The translations under genes and the position numbers were made by a program. The notes under the pieces were generated by a model, which was not told the origin of the DNA, did no database searches, and saw only the letters and a list, made by a program, of their open reading frames with translations. This document shows positions 45,724 through 55,048 of a stretch of DNA of 64,000 bases, one piece after another (the stretch's first letter is position 1; every line of letters begins with the position of its first letter). The stretch comes from Pseudomonas synxantha (GTDB lineage: Bacteria; Pseudomonadota; Gammaproteobacteria; Pseudomonadales; Pseudomonadaceae): the NCBI RefSeq assembly GCF_900105675.1, contig NZ_LT629786.1, forward strand, positions 4,836,001 through 4,900,000. Reading direction: 5' to 3'.

Positions 45724-46473
45724 ATGCCGAATTCAAACCTTCACGTATTAAAGCCAGCTACGAGACTCACATTTCAAGACTTCACAGTAAACGGAAAGCC
45801 TTTAATCAGTCAGGGTCTTATCCAGGCACTGGCGAAGCTTCATCAAGCAAATACCAGTGAGTTGATGATATACACGTCACAAAGAAAACACTTCAGCACA
45901 AAGATACAGGTGCATTTCACTAGAGACTTATTACTAGAAAGACACATCTGCATTACAGCCCCTGAAGCTATTCGCATAGAACACGAACAACACTGCTGCT
46001 TTGAATTCGACATTAGCCATAATGGTAAATACGAAAAACCCAATGAAGAATATTTAAAGCTACATCTTTGCCGATTTTTCAAGGTTGTGGTGAATTACGA
46101 CACTTGGGATTCTTTTACTAACGAATACTACAGTAAAGCGTATAGGAAATTCATGCCGTACAGGAGCCCTTCAGAAACGGCCATCAAGATTAGCCAAACA
46201 GATCTTCTTCAAGGTTTACGCTCAATAACAAAAGACCTTGAAGCCCCGGTCATCAAATACATTCCAAGCGGAGCCGAAACATTCGCAGATTTAACCCAAG
46301 ATATAGAAACACGAACACATAAGCTTTACGTTGCAATTGAAAACCCATTGGGGGAATTACATTGCATGGTCGCGGTGGATGCGACCACTTGCCAAGTCTT
46401 TGCATACTATCCAAAATCAAATCTAAAAGACCTCGCATATTTTAGTAACGTCTTTATCAAAGAATCCTCCTGA
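45724..46473 (+). CDS. Hypothetical soluble protein
   Basis: 249 aa starting MPNSNLHVLKPATRL, mixed alpha/beta, no signal or membrane helix. Its C-terminal part (VAIENPLGELHCMVAVDATT) is strand-rich. SD-less, 25-nt leader, backbone regulon. Not recognised. Confidence 0.65.
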   Translation: MPNSNLHVLKPATRLTFQDFTVNGKPLISQGLIQALAKLHQANTSELMIYTSQRKHFSTKIQVHFTRDLLLERHICITAPEAIRIEHEQHCCFEFDISHNGKYEKPNEEYLKLHLCRFFKVVVNYDTWDSFTNEYYSKAYRKFMPYRSPSETAIKISQTDLLQGLRSITKDLEAPVIKYIPSGAETFADLTQDIETRTHKLYVAIENPLGELHCMVAVDATTCQVFAYYPKSNLKDLAYFSNVFIKESS

Positions 46474-46478
46474 CAAAA

Positions 46479-46487
46479 TGGTATAAT
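46479..46487 (+). promoter_or_regulatory. Extended -10 promoter
   Basis: AAAATGGTATAATT, 22 nt before ATG 46510; leader with AAAACAAAC; no SD. Lies directly after the preceding stop. Confidence 0.78.
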
Positions 46488-46509
46488 TATAAAAACAAAC
46501 TTAACAATC

Positions 46510-46791
46510 ATGCAAAACTCAAAACCATCTACAACTCAACCTTATGCTAAATACTATAAAATTGAACGCCTCTTCAAATTTGCAATACTTGCGTTTGCCA
46601 TATTGATAGCTTGCTCAATTTTCATGAGCCATTCCATTGGTAGTTTCAGTTTCATAGACTGGCTGGTGGTAGCAGCTCAAAAATCAAATGTCACGCAAAT
46701 CATTTGCGGCCTGATTGCTTACACCATCATTCCAATGGGTCTCTCTTACCTAATCATTTACAGAAGAAAAAACAGTCAGGCTAATGCCTGA
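46510..46791 (+). CDS. Small protein with two membrane helices
   Basis: 93 aa. Hydrophobic helices at about 22-42 and 63-84, with short polar ends. SD-less leader. Its last codons form the stem of the downstream terminator. Its size suggests a pilin-like or small inner-membrane subunit of the transfer system, but this is only inference. Confidence 0.62.
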   Translation: MQNSKPSTTQPYAKYYKIERLFKFAILAFAILIACSIFMSHSIGSFSFIDWLVVAAQKSNVTQIICGLIAYTIIPMGLSYLIIYRRKNSQANA

Positions 46792-46796
46792 TTTTT
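46776..46796 (+). terminator. Terminator overlapping the gene 3' end
   Basis: TCAGGC-TAAT-GCCTGA then TTTTT; the TGA stop is inside the 3' arm. Confidence 0.8.
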
Positions 46797-46831
46797 CTTT
46801 ATTCTATAAGGCGAGTTACATCACCTACAAA

Positions 46832-46840
46832 TGGTATAAT
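46832..46840 (+). promoter_or_regulatory. Extended -10 promoter
   Basis: AAATGGTATAATT; leader with AAAACAAACAA. An ATG at 46860 sits at near-standard spacing (19 nt) but opens only an 8-codon out-of-frame ORF; the gene ATG is at 46868 (27 nt). Confidence 0.75.
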
Positions 46841-46867
46841 TAGAGAAGAAAAACAAACAATGACATT

Positions 46868-47722
46868 ATGTTTAAAGCTAGTCTGACCAAAGGGCGAGAG
46901 ATCCCGATCAATGACTTGGATGAATTGCTTTACAGCAAGACTTTCGACTTTGATCCGAAACCCAACACTCTCGATGAAATTATCAACGCTGAAAACTACA
47001 CAGAGCTGAATAATCCTTTCATTCTCTACAAGTACAACAAAGAAATTGAATTTCTACTTTTCTTTTCGAACTGCCCAACGCGCAACGATTTAATCAACGC
47101 GCTTATCTTTGACGATTATTCACAACGCTTGGCTAACAAACCTTTCGCTTTTCGTTTGAAGTGGTTCTATGAGAAAGACCTGAAAGGCTTCCTAAAGTCT
47201 CTATATGCTTTTCCTACGGATGCTTTGAACGTCAGTGGGTATAGAGCTAATAGCCGTTGTACGGATCATAGATTCCGAATCAGACATGACTGGGCACAGA
47301 TTCAAAACGAAGAATCATTAAACAACTTCACTACGAATGAAGAAAACTGGCTGGCATTTGACGCTTTTCAACTATGCCAATTCGATGAGTGGGCTGAAAA
47401 CGCTAGACCAAACAGCATTAATGAATACATCGCTTTTTTGCTAAAGAAAAACTATGCACGATACTTTACACATTACGTGAATAAACCTGAATGGCTTAGA
47501 TACCCATTAGACTATATGACGGAACACCCTACGCTTCATAAAGACTTGTTAATCAGTTATGAACCATTTCTGAGAAAATACGGGCACCTGTTCCAAAGGT
47601 ACAACGAGAAATATCTCAATAAAAAAGCAAAGTCTTACAGAGCCTTTCTTACGGCTAGTAAAGCTCAACAAAGAATAATGAAAATATTTTCAATACCAAC
47701 CAATATCATGAGGATATTATGA
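46868..47722 (+). CDS. Hypothetical soluble protein
   Basis: 284 aa, MFKASLTKGREIPINDL..., helical, rich in aromatic and acidic residues, with no membrane segments. Overlaps the next gene by ATGA. SD-less leader with a possible short upstream ORF at 46860 that overlaps the start region. Not recognised. Confidence 0.65.
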   Translation: MFKASLTKGREIPINDLDELLYSKTFDFDPKPNTLDEIINAENYTELNNPFILYKYNKEIEFLLFFSNCPTRNDLINALIFDDYSQRLANKPFAFRLKWFYEKDLKGFLKSLYAFPTDALNVSGYRANSRCTDHRFRIRHDWAQIQNEESLNNFTTNEENWLAFDAFQLCQFDEWAENARPNSINEYIAFLLKKNYARYFTHYVNKPEWLRYPLDYMTEHPTLHKDLLISYEPFLRKYGHLFQRYNEKYLNKKAKSYRAFLTASKAQQRIMKIFSIPTNIMRIL

Positions 47723-48315
47723 CAGACGAATATGACGAAGACGCGATAAATCAAATGATGGAAAATTTAGATTCCGGGATAAACGGGGATGATGAAAAAG
47801 ATATACCCAATCCGAATGCTGACATTCTTGATAAAATTTTTAACTCTGACCCGCCACCGGAAGACAAATCGTATGCCGGGATTAAGAAGAAACTAGGCGC
47901 CCCGCTGGATAAATATTGCACTGCTTTTGACCAAATCATCACAAGCAATTTTCTTAAACAACCAATCGAAACATGTGCATCTCTAATGTTTGTCACGAGC
48001 ATGATTAGAACTTACACAAAAATCAAACCCGGCTCACCAGAATGGAAAATGTGCAATGAAGAGGTAAAGGCATTCGTAAAACACATGGATGACTATTATA
48101 GTATTTTTAAGTACACCCAATTCGAAAACAACAAGATCAACACTCACTATGTAGAAAATCTATTCGAGCTTGACAGGATTATTTTCAAGATGGATTATTC
48201 AAAGGTCAAATGGGAATACAGACAACCCATGGAAATCCTAACAATTTGCCTAAAATTTCCAACGAACAAATCAGTGCTAGCCGAGATATTTACAGATTTG
48301 CACGGCGACCTTTAA
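47719..48315 (+). CDS. Hypothetical acidic protein
   Basis: 198 aa. Very acidic first 50 residues (MTDEYDEDAINQMMENL...), then a helical domain. Translationally coupled to the preceding gene and convergent with the next, sharing TTAA at both stops. Not recognised; the two-gene unit probably encodes interacting proteins. Confidence 0.65.
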   Translation: MTDEYDEDAINQMMENLDSGINGDDEKDIPNPNADILDKIFNSDPPPEDKSYAGIKKKLGAPLDKYCTAFDQIITSNFLKQPIETCASLMFVTSMIRTYTKIKPGSPEWKMCNEEVKAFVKHMDDYYSIFKYTQFENNKINTHYVENLFELDRIIFKMDYSKVKWEYRQPMEILTICLKFPTNKSVLAEIFTDLHGDL

Positions 48316-49037
48316 TCGCCTTTTCTGTAGGTGCTTGTCGTATCAAATGTGTAAAGTTCATCGAATAGAACATCTGCATTCTTCTGTAGTTTCTTATCCA
48401 AAAAGCTTTTCAAGTCATCATCACCCAACATCAGGTGAGGTGCTTTCAAGGCTTCATGACGAGCTACAGCTAACGGTATGCGCTGATTGTCAGCGAAGTA
48501 TTGCCCGAGGTTAGAAGCCAGCTTACGCGCAATCACAGCTTGAACTTGTCCCTCCACGGAATCACGCCCAGCTTCCAGGACCGAATCAGGCAGATCTAGG
48601 CACGCCGCGTGTATTACGTCAGTGATGACCCTTACAAGGCCCCCTTCCTGTGTCACAGCTTCATCAGCTACCAGCGAGAGAATGATCTGACCTTCGTTGC
48701 TGGCACCTATACCAAATTCATGATGCACATCCCGTATGAGGCAAAGCACAAGCTCCGCAGACTGGGTACGCACGTCCAGGACACAGAAACCCTTGCCCTT
48801 CACGAGAACAGAAGCTAAGCCGTTGGCCGTGGCTGTCAACTCTTCACCATCATGGGAAACAACAAGCGTCAAAGACCGAGACGACCGAATCATGGTGCTG
48901 ATCAAACGTTCTCGACATCTATTGAGGAATTCAGGCTTCGCCACCAGCTCATCAGCAGCTTTGGAAGCCTCTTTGCTTCTTGGCTTTTGAGCTTGGTTAG
49001 CCACGAAGAAGGAGAACAGCCCCTTCATAGAAATCAT
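48312..49037 (-). CDS. Hypothetical protein of the LPD7-like operon
   Basis: 241 aa, or 238 from the internal ATG 49028. Helical, soluble, GC-richer than neighbours, with LTLVVSHDGEELTATANGLA and a central helical region. The ATG overlaps the upstream stop (ATGA), so it is coupled to the LPD7-like gene. Not recognised. Confidence 0.62.
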   Translation of the reverse strand: MISMKGLFSFFVANQAQKPRSKEASKAADELVAKPEFLNRCRERLISTMIRSSRSLTLVVSHDGEELTATANGLASVLVKGKGFCVLDVRTQSAELVLCLIRDVHHEFGIGASNEGQIILSLVADEAVTQEGGLVRVITDVIHAACLDLPDSVLEAGRDSVEGQVQAVIARKLASNLGQYFADNQRIPLAVARHEALKAPHLMLGDDDLKSFLDKKLQKNADVLFDELYTFDTTSTYRKGD

Positions 49038-50389
49038 GGCTTGTACCCCCTTTTAACTGCCTCACGCACTGTGTTGTCGTCTTGCTCATTCTTTTCAAGC
49101 TTGTGCATTTCTGAAAGAATTTTACCTCCGTTAATGCCATTTAGCTCTAATGATACTTTGTGTAGGTTTCCGTCTTTCGCTTTTTCACCAACAATATTTT
49201 TAGAATCTTGCGATATAGAAATATCAATACTTAAATCCTTTGAAGCCTTTCCTGTTAAATCTTCAAATGTAGACAGATTCCCTTTGGAATTCATAACAAT
49301 GCTACGAATTGTATTGCCTACTTCTCTCATGCTTAACTCATGAATATACCTCTCTCCTTTCTCGACAGTTTTTGTGAGAAAAGTTGCGGATAACTTTTTA
49401 TCAACTGTTGAACCAGTTACATGATCGCCATCTGGACTAAAACCAATCTCTAAATTATGTTCACTGGCCAAAACTTTACTTTTACTTTCTAAATATTCTA
49501 AATCACCACCGCAATATCTTAATATTCTCAAGGTGCGTTGTTCCAAAGCCTCTTGGGCAGTGATTGTTCGAACCCCTCCAGTTAAGGGTGGAGCTTGTGA
49601 ATTCATTGGTTTCGCGTTGTTGGTTGATTCCGCATCAACTTTGACGGGCTCGACTTTAGGCTTTAACTCATCCATAAGGTATCTGAAATCTTTATCAAGA
49701 ATGACAATTCTCTTATGATCGATACCTGCAGCATGAAGAGTTTTATAACATGACACGAAATATTTTTTACGTTCTTCATGGCTTACTAAATCTGGATCTG
49801 TTGAAAGCTCAATACTTTTTTTATTTCCCGTATAATTATGCCTTGCTTCAAAGTCAACTATCTCTTGAACCCATGGCCCATTGATATTCACATAAAACCT
49901 AACCCCACCTGTTCTATTGAGGTCAAATTGAGTTCTATTTCTTTCATCCGCTATCTTAATCTTTGAGTTAGAAAACTCCATTATTGACATATTGTACTTT
50001 TCTAGAATCACCTTTAATTCAGCTAGATAATCTTTTGCCTCGACCATAGAATTTTCGGGGCTTTTAGCCAGCTCTGACTCTGGTACTCGCTTAACATTTA
50101 TACTAGCAATAACCTTGTCACGAAATGCCCCGTCTGTATCAGTCAAATAATCATATTTAGTTTGACTATTGCTTCCCATGCCAAAGGTTTTAGATTCTTC
50201 TGCGAAAGCCTTCAATATATCATCGCTATACTGCTCTTGATTCTCCGGTAAATCATTGATGACACTGGGCGTTGAATCTGCATCTTGAAAAGACTGAAGT
50301 ACATCTACAGTATTCTCTGTGAATCCACCGTCTTTTTTTCCTCCAAATACCTCTTTGAGGTTATCTTTAATTTTATCTATAAACTTCAT
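49034..50389 (-). CDS. LPD7-like polyvalent protein B
   Basis: 451 aa from ATG 50389, set by the box promoter 25 nt upstream. Residues about 135-260 include KKYFVSCYKTLHAAGIDHKR then IVILDKDFRYLMDELKP, resembling the LPD7 domain that recurs in large conjugation-delivered polyvalent proteins. It shares this segment with the next gene upstream, so the two are distant paralogues. C-terminal 180 residues unassigned. SD-less leader with AACAAACAAA. Confidence 0.55.
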   Translation of the reverse strand: MKFIDKIKDNLKEVFGGKKDGGFTENTVDVLQSFQDADSTPSVINDLPENQEQYSDDILKAFAEESKTFGMGSNSQTKYDYLTDTDGAFRDKVIASINVKRVPESELAKSPENSMVEAKDYLAELKVILEKYNMSIMEFSNSKIKIADERNRTQFDLNRTGGVRFYVNINGPWVQEIVDFEARHNYTGNKKSIELSTDPDLVSHEERKKYFVSCYKTLHAAGIDHKRIVILDKDFRYLMDELKPKVEPVKVDAESTNNAKPMNSQAPPLTGGVRTITAQEALEQRTLRILRYCGGDLEYLESKSKVLASEHNLEIGFSPDGDHVTGSTVDKKLSATFLTKTVEKGERYIHELSMREVGNTIRSIVMNSKGNLSTFEDLTGKASKDLSIDISISQDSKNIVGEKAKDGNLHKVSLELNGINGGKILSEMHKLEKNEQDDNTVREAVKRGYKP

Positions 50390-50414
50390 TTTAGATTTGT
50401 TTGTTAATGCTTTA

Positions 50415-50423
50415 ATTATACCA
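50415..50423 (-). promoter_or_regulatory. Extended -10 promoter
   Basis: AAATGGTATAATT on the minus strand, 25 nt before ATG 50389; leader with TTAACAAACAAA; no SD. Confidence 0.78.
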
Positions 50424-50445
50424 TTTCGCAGCCCCAAAATTATGC

Positions 50446-50470
50446 GCAAAAAAAAGAACCCGCAGGTTCC
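50446..50470 (-). terminator. Rho-independent terminator
   Basis: Minus strand GAACC-TGCG-GGTTC followed by eight T. It ends the 51941 gene just before the next promoter. Confidence 0.85.
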
Positions 50471-50480
50471 TTTATTTTTT

Positions 50481-51941
50481 TCACATCGAAGGTTTGTTTC
50501 TTCGACTTGTTTGCCTCTCTTCAACATCCACAGGTTTTGGCTCAAACAATGCATCCGCATTTGCTGCTTTGGCTGCATTGCTTGGCCTTATTTCTTTATA
50601 CTGATTGTCGGCGCTTGAAATATTCTTCAGTGCGTTGAACAACCCCGCCCCTAATTTTGAATTACCAACCACGATGCTACTAAGAGGAAAGGTTTCTCTC
50701 TCTGTTATATTGCCAATCTTTCTCGAAACAACTACGTCTTGGTAATCATCGGAAAATGACAAATCAATTCCACTTTTCATTAAATTCGTTTTTTGCTTAT
50801 CAAAATTTTCGAGGCTCATACCTGATCTTATGATTGCCAACTGACCTTTCCCTTCAAGAGAATTGAAGACCCTTTTAAACTCATCCTTTTCAGGCATTTT
50901 AGAAGTGTCGAACTGGAATTTTCTATCTGGAATTCTTTGACCATCACCTATTTTTGTGACGTTCCAGGTGCTTCCATCTGACGATAATTGAATTTTTAAT
51001 CCTTCAGTTCTTTCTAGCTCTGCACGTCTATTGAACATATCCAAAATAGTGTCTCCCCTTCTGAACAATCCCTCACCTATAAAAATCTCTTCGATTCTAG
51101 TTTTCACTTGATCAGATGGAGTATCGGTTACATTCTGCTTCGCAGGAATTTCTTCTTTTGGTTGAACCACCTTTTGAGAGGATTCAGCCACTGGTGCAGC
51201 AGGTTCACCTGGCTTTTCAACAGGCTTGTTTTGACTCACGACATTAACACCAGCTACAGCGGGCTCTTCTGGATTAGCTGCTTGTGCGTCTGTTTTGTAC
51301 TTCTCAAGAATAGAGTTGAATTGCTCGTTTTTTAAAATAATACGGTCGAGGCTAACGCCAGACTCAATCAACGTGCCAATAGTGTTCTTAATGAATTCTT
51401 CTTGCGCAGAAATTGCTTCTGGAGTTTTTTTAGAATCATCTACCCACACCTCAAGCACGGTGTCAGGCTGGTGAAATTTGAAAGGAGCTACAGCTCTCAC
51501 AACGTCTTGGTTCATCTGGCAATTCAATTCGCCTTCATTGAATCGTATATCACCACCATGCTTTACGCTCACATCAATAGCGCGTTCTTGCCCAACTTTG
51601 ATGAAGAAAAGGTCTACGCCATCATGAATGTCGTCTTTCTTCTGCATTACTTTTCTATCGTATTTTTTACCTATTTTCAGTAGAGCAGAAACGAATTCAT
51701 CCACTGGTAGCTGTTCTTCTTCCTCTTCATTAGACAGCTTTGTTAAAGGAACTGCGCGTTTAACATTCACTCCCCCGCTTATTATGCCTTGCTGTGTAGC
51801 GATTGGTTCTGGTAACTTCTGAGCAACACCTTTCTTGACGAGCATGTCATCAATATCTTGGATTTGCTTTGCCTCATCTATTTGAACTGCTTGATCTCTT
51901 TTTGCCTGTGCCTGCCTTTCTTCTTCTTTTGAATACTTCAT
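50481..51941 (-). CDS. LPD7-like polyvalent protein A
   Basis: 486 aa. Charged N-terminus (MKYSKEEERQAQAKRDQ), a domain at about 80-215 with EEFIKNTIGTLIESGVSLDR and IILKNEQFNSILEKYK that parallels the neighbouring protein, a Pro/Ala/Glu linker (about 220-275), and a C-terminal domain. SD-less 25-nt leader with ACTAACAAATC. Might be a DNA-transfer-associated or delivered protein; inference only. Confidence 0.55.
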   Translation of the reverse strand: MKYSKEEERQAQAKRDQAVQIDEAKQIQDIDDMLVKKGVAQKLPEPIATQQGIISGGVNVKRAVPLTKLSNEEEEEQLPVDEFVSALLKIGKKYDRKVMQKKDDIHDGVDLFFIKVGQERAIDVSVKHGGDIRFNEGELNCQMNQDVVRAVAPFKFHQPDTVLEVWVDDSKKTPEAISAQEEFIKNTIGTLIESGVSLDRIILKNEQFNSILEKYKTDAQAANPEEPAVAGVNVVSQNKPVEKPGEPAAPVAESSQKVVQPKEEIPAKQNVTDTPSDQVKTRIEEIFIGEGLFRRGDTILDMFNRRAELERTEGLKIQLSSDGSTWNVTKIGDGQRIPDRKFQFDTSKMPEKDEFKRVFNSLEGKGQLAIIRSGMSLENFDKQKTNLMKSGIDLSFSDDYQDVVVSRKIGNITERETFPLSSIVVGNSKLGAGLFNALKNISSADNQYKEIRPSNAAKAANADALFEPKPVDVEERQTSRRNKPSM

Positions 51942-51966
51942 ATTAGATTTGTTAGTTATATGAACA

Positions 51967-51975
51967 ATTATATCA
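51967..51975 (-). promoter_or_regulatory. Extended -10 promoter
   Basis: AAATGATATAATT on the minus strand, 25 nt before ATG 51941; no SD. Confidence 0.72.
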
Positions 51976-52083
51976 TTTATATTTTTTCAAACACCGCCAA
52001 ACGAATTGACAACCGTTTTTTCATCGAGTAGCTTCAGGTGATGTTTTTTTAAAACTACCAACACGCACGCAAGGAACGAGTGA

Positions 52084-52773
52084 ATGACTGACAAAGCCTC
52101 TCAAAATGAATATGAAGCTGCCGTTGCTGCTGATCTCCATGCAGCTCCTGCAAGGGAGCTGGGCGCAAAGGTTTTGAAGCACCTGCTGTCTGTCACGACT
52201 TCATCAGCTCTGACTGACATCCACGCTCAAATCTCCGCTGCAGCAACTTCGGGCGATGACGAAAAGCTGGTTAAGCTTTTTGAAGAATTGAAAAAGCTGA
52301 AAGATGCAGAAAAAGCTAACCTCAAGTCCTTGGCAGAATTGAAGAAAAGTACTTCTTTTGAACGCGTTCTGTTGGCTTTCCAAGACGAATTCAAAGCCTT
52401 GGCATATGACATTTCCCTTGAGGTCATCAAAGGCACACACGTAGCGTTGAAGAACGCCGGTAGCAAAACAAAGGGCACTCGCAAAACCAGCGAGAAAGAC
52501 CCATCCGGCGAGCCGACATTCCACACCGTGACGCATAATGGTAAGTCTGAAAAGCTGTTCTCTCGCCGTGGTCGTGCTGCTGCTAACCTGACCCAAGACG
52601 AACCAGCTTTCACCTTCTTGGGCTTTAAGATCGTCAAAGATGGCGACGGAAAGGAAACGCTCAACCCGGCCACTATCAAGCTTGCAGACGGCTCCGAGGT
52701 TCCAGCTACCCGACCAAACATCATCAGGGCTATCACTGAGAAAACCGCTTTCGATGGTTACACCATCGCTTGA
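52084..52773 (+). CDS. Hypothetical protein, coiled-coil N-terminus and basic linker
   Basis: 229 aa. Helical coiled coil at about 60-105, basic linker (KTKGTRKTSEKD), and a C-terminal domain with ATRPNIIRAITEK. The layout is reminiscent of nucleoid-associated proteins, but no named family is certain. It has a normal SD (AAGGA) and GC-rich codons. Ends at a strong terminator, so it is a single-gene unit that may be highly expressed. Confidence 0.65.
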   Translation: MTDKASQNEYEAAVAADLHAAPARELGAKVLKHLLSVTTSSALTDIHAQISAAATSGDDEKLVKLFEELKKLKDAEKANLKSLAELKKSTSFERVLLAFQDEFKALAYDISLEVIKGTHVALKNAGSKTKGTRKTSEKDPSGEPTFHTVTHNGKSEKLFSRRGRAAANLTQDEPAFTFLGFKIVKDGDGKETLNPATIKLADGSEVPATRPNIIRAITEKTAFDGYTIA

Positions 52774-52794
52774 TGGTTCCAAACTGCTAGCATG

Positions 52795-52822
52795 AAGCCC
52801 CGGCCTATCGGGGCTTTTTTTC
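52795..52822 (+). terminator. Strong rho-independent terminator
   Basis: AAGCCCCG-GCCTAT-CGGGGCTT followed by TTTTT. Confidence 0.93.
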
Positions 52823-52843
52823 GTCTGCCATTAGGGACTGCAC

Positions 52844-53464
52844 ATGGAAGATGATTTCCCAGAGTATGAGAATTACCTGCACCACCAACGGCCCACGTTG
52901 GTGGACGACAAGAGCCATCAAAATCATTGGCGGAACCGTGCCAATGACCTTCATGCCTCTGCCGGTGCCATTTGGCTTTCCATGTCAAACGGGCGTGGTC
53001 ATGACGCCGCTAGGGAGCTTGGGTTAGGTGAAGGGTTCGACATGCACCTTGCCTGTTCACACGTCTACCACATGCTCTGCGGCTTATCTCTGGAAGTAGC
53101 TATGAAGGCGGCGCTTGTTAGCCAAGGGATTACTCCACCTGAACATCACGACTTGAATCGGCTGGCTCATTTGCTTGGTGTGAAGAGGAATCCTGCGCAG
53201 AAGAAGATCCTGAATTTTTACCAGCACAGCGTTGTTTGGGCAGGACGCTATCCCGTGCCAGTGAATGCGACTGACGAAAAGCTGATCGACTACTACGAAA
53301 TGGCCAACACCGTTCTGTACAAAGGCAAGACGGTGGTTAAGGGCGCGACCATCAATATAAAGACCTACTCACCGACTGGGGCAACGTCTTGGGAGCGGTA
53401 TGACGCTCTCTACAAGAGCTACACCGCCCTGTTCGATCATCGCTACCCAGTCAAGGCCAAATAA
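52844..53464 (+). CDS. HEPN-like hypothetical protein
   Basis: 206 aa. Central helices with LCGLSLEVAMKAALVSQG and HHDLNRLAHLLG resemble HEPN-type helical domains, but the R-x4-6-H RNase motif is not evident. No signal or membrane part. Start ATG 52844 lies just after the terminator. The next gene begins 1 base after its stop, so the two form an operon. Confidence 0.6.
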   Translation: MEDDFPEYENYLHHQRPTLVDDKSHQNHWRNRANDLHASAGAIWLSMSNGRGHDAARELGLGEGFDMHLACSHVYHMLCGLSLEVAMKAALVSQGITPPEHHDLNRLAHLLGVKRNPAQKKILNFYQHSVVWAGRYPVPVNATDEKLIDYYEMANTVLYKGKTVVKGATINIKTYSPTGATSWERYDALYKSYTALFDHRYPVKAK

Positions 53465-53465
53465 A

Positions 53466-54536
53466 ATGAGCGAGTGGGAAGAATTCTGTGAGTCCCGTGG
53501 CTTCTCCACGGGGGAAGACGACTATGAAAAAATCATCGACAGTCTTGAGAAAACTCCGCGACAAAAATCTTTGAGCCAACCGCCTCCCTGTGATCTTAAC
53601 CAGGAGGAAGTGAACGCTTTGATCAAGCTTGATGCACACGGCATCCCCAAGCATTCCGAAATATCTCTAATGGTTTGGACGGGCCAAACGGCTGAAATCG
53701 GTCAGTGGTCATTGGATGGCATGATCGCGGGTAAAGATGAAGGGCTGATTGTTCGCTTCCGAGAAAAGGACGGTGATTATTTCGCGCCTTTGCACATGCT
53801 CATCGAGGCACTCCGCTCAACGTGCTTACCTCTGCAATTGGAGGACCAGCTTGTTATCTGGGATTCCAAAAACGAGTGCTTGGATAGCTGGCAGGGCATT
53901 TTTAAAGAGTCATTCTTGGTCCAACGTACCGATAGGGTTCCCTCGGGACAGGACGATCTGAACATGCTGCACCTTCTGGATCGTGCAAAAGCCGCTGACC
54001 ATTCTTTAAAACCACTACTGGTAGCAGCCACTGACCTTGAACGGGCGTTGTCCGGTGGAGTTGTTGAGTTCATTGATGGTAGCTCGCTGTCATCAGAAAC
54101 CCTGTCTGATGCTTTCCTTGTTTACATCACGAGCAAGGGCATACCTGTCAGCAAGCCGCTTCGGTCGATGGATGAGTTCGTGATGGAGCTTCACACTCGA
54201 AATGGCACCTACAAACTCTCAGATGGCAAGGTTCGCACGGTAAACGGCCCCGCTCGACTCACTGCTGGTGCAATCCTTCTCGACAAGGAAACGAAGCACC
54301 CAACGTACTACCTGCGGGCCGACCATGGGACGATCTACCAGCCTGTGTACAGAAAGGTTTCCGAGGACGATATCCAGGACCACGACCCGAGCAACATTTT
54401 TGCAACTGATGGTGCCCACCCTCTTGAGCTGAACGGAACGCATAGCGCTGATCGGTACGTTACAACACTGGTCTATGCAGAGCGTTACCAAGGCAGTTTA
54501 TTCAACGGCATAATGGACGAGGATATTTTTCGATAG
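53466..54536 (+). CDS. Hypothetical protein
   Basis: 356 aa from MSEWEEFCESRGF; the frame is open upstream within the preceding gene, but this ATG fits operon spacing. Soluble, mixed alpha/beta; no recognised motif. Second gene after the HEPN-like protein, so a functional partner is possible. Confidence 0.62.
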   Translation: MSEWEEFCESRGFSTGEDDYEKIIDSLEKTPRQKSLSQPPPCDLNQEEVNALIKLDAHGIPKHSEISLMVWTGQTAEIGQWSLDGMIAGKDEGLIVRFREKDGDYFAPLHMLIEALRSTCLPLQLEDQLVIWDSKNECLDSWQGIFKESFLVQRTDRVPSGQDDLNMLHLLDRAKAADHSLKPLLVAATDLERALSGGVVEFIDGSSLSSETLSDAFLVYITSKGIPVSKPLRSMDEFVMELHTRNGTYKLSDGKVRTVNGPARLTAGAILLDKETKHPTYYLRADHGTIYQPVYRKVSEDDIQDHDPSNIFATDGAHPLELNGTHSADRYVTTLVYAERYQGSLFNGIMDEDIFR

Positions 54537-54603
54537 CGCGAAAAGCATACCATTTACCATCAAGTAAAATACGCCGCACTACACGGATATATAAGAGGTT
54601 TTA

Positions 54604-55038
54604 ATGGAATATTTGATCGGCGCAATCGTGGCCGGAATTATCATTTTTGTTGTCTTGGTAAAGTCCAAAACTGACAAATTCAATAAGCTCACACGGATGC
54701 ACTTTCCGAATTGGTTTGCATTATTTTCCAACAGTCAGATGCCTGAAAATCACGGGATGGCGCGAGCGTTGATCCTTCAAACCTTCCACCTTGCAGAGGA
54801 ATTCGGAGCCATCACCCCGACCGAGAAACGCGAACTCGACGTCGGATGCATGAAGGAAGATCCTATAGAGATTCTGAATGGGTGGTTGGAGCATGCTTTG
54901 CCGGTCGTAAGGAGAGAATTTGGGGATGCTGAAATCGCCACTTCGGAGGCTCGATTAATCGGAGTTTTGATGTTGGTTAGCGTCAAAGGTGTACGTCCAG
55001 AACGTGACCTTAACGAATTTCTAAAACGGTTCAATTAG
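54604..55038 (+). CDS. Small protein with N-terminal membrane anchor
   Basis: 144 aa. One hydrophobic helix (residues 3-21), then a helical cytosolic domain. Ends 10 bp before the HEPN gene, so probably co-transcribed. GAGG lies 8 nt before the ATG. Not recognised. Confidence 0.62.
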   Translation: MEYLIGAIVAGIIIFVVLVKSKTDKFNKLTRMHFPNWFALFSNSQMPENHGMARALILQTFHLAEEFGAITPTEKRELDVGCMKEDPIEILNGWLEHALPVVRREFGDAEIATSEARLIGVLMLVSVKGVRPERDLNEFLKRFN

Positions 55039-55048
55039 GAACGTCAGC

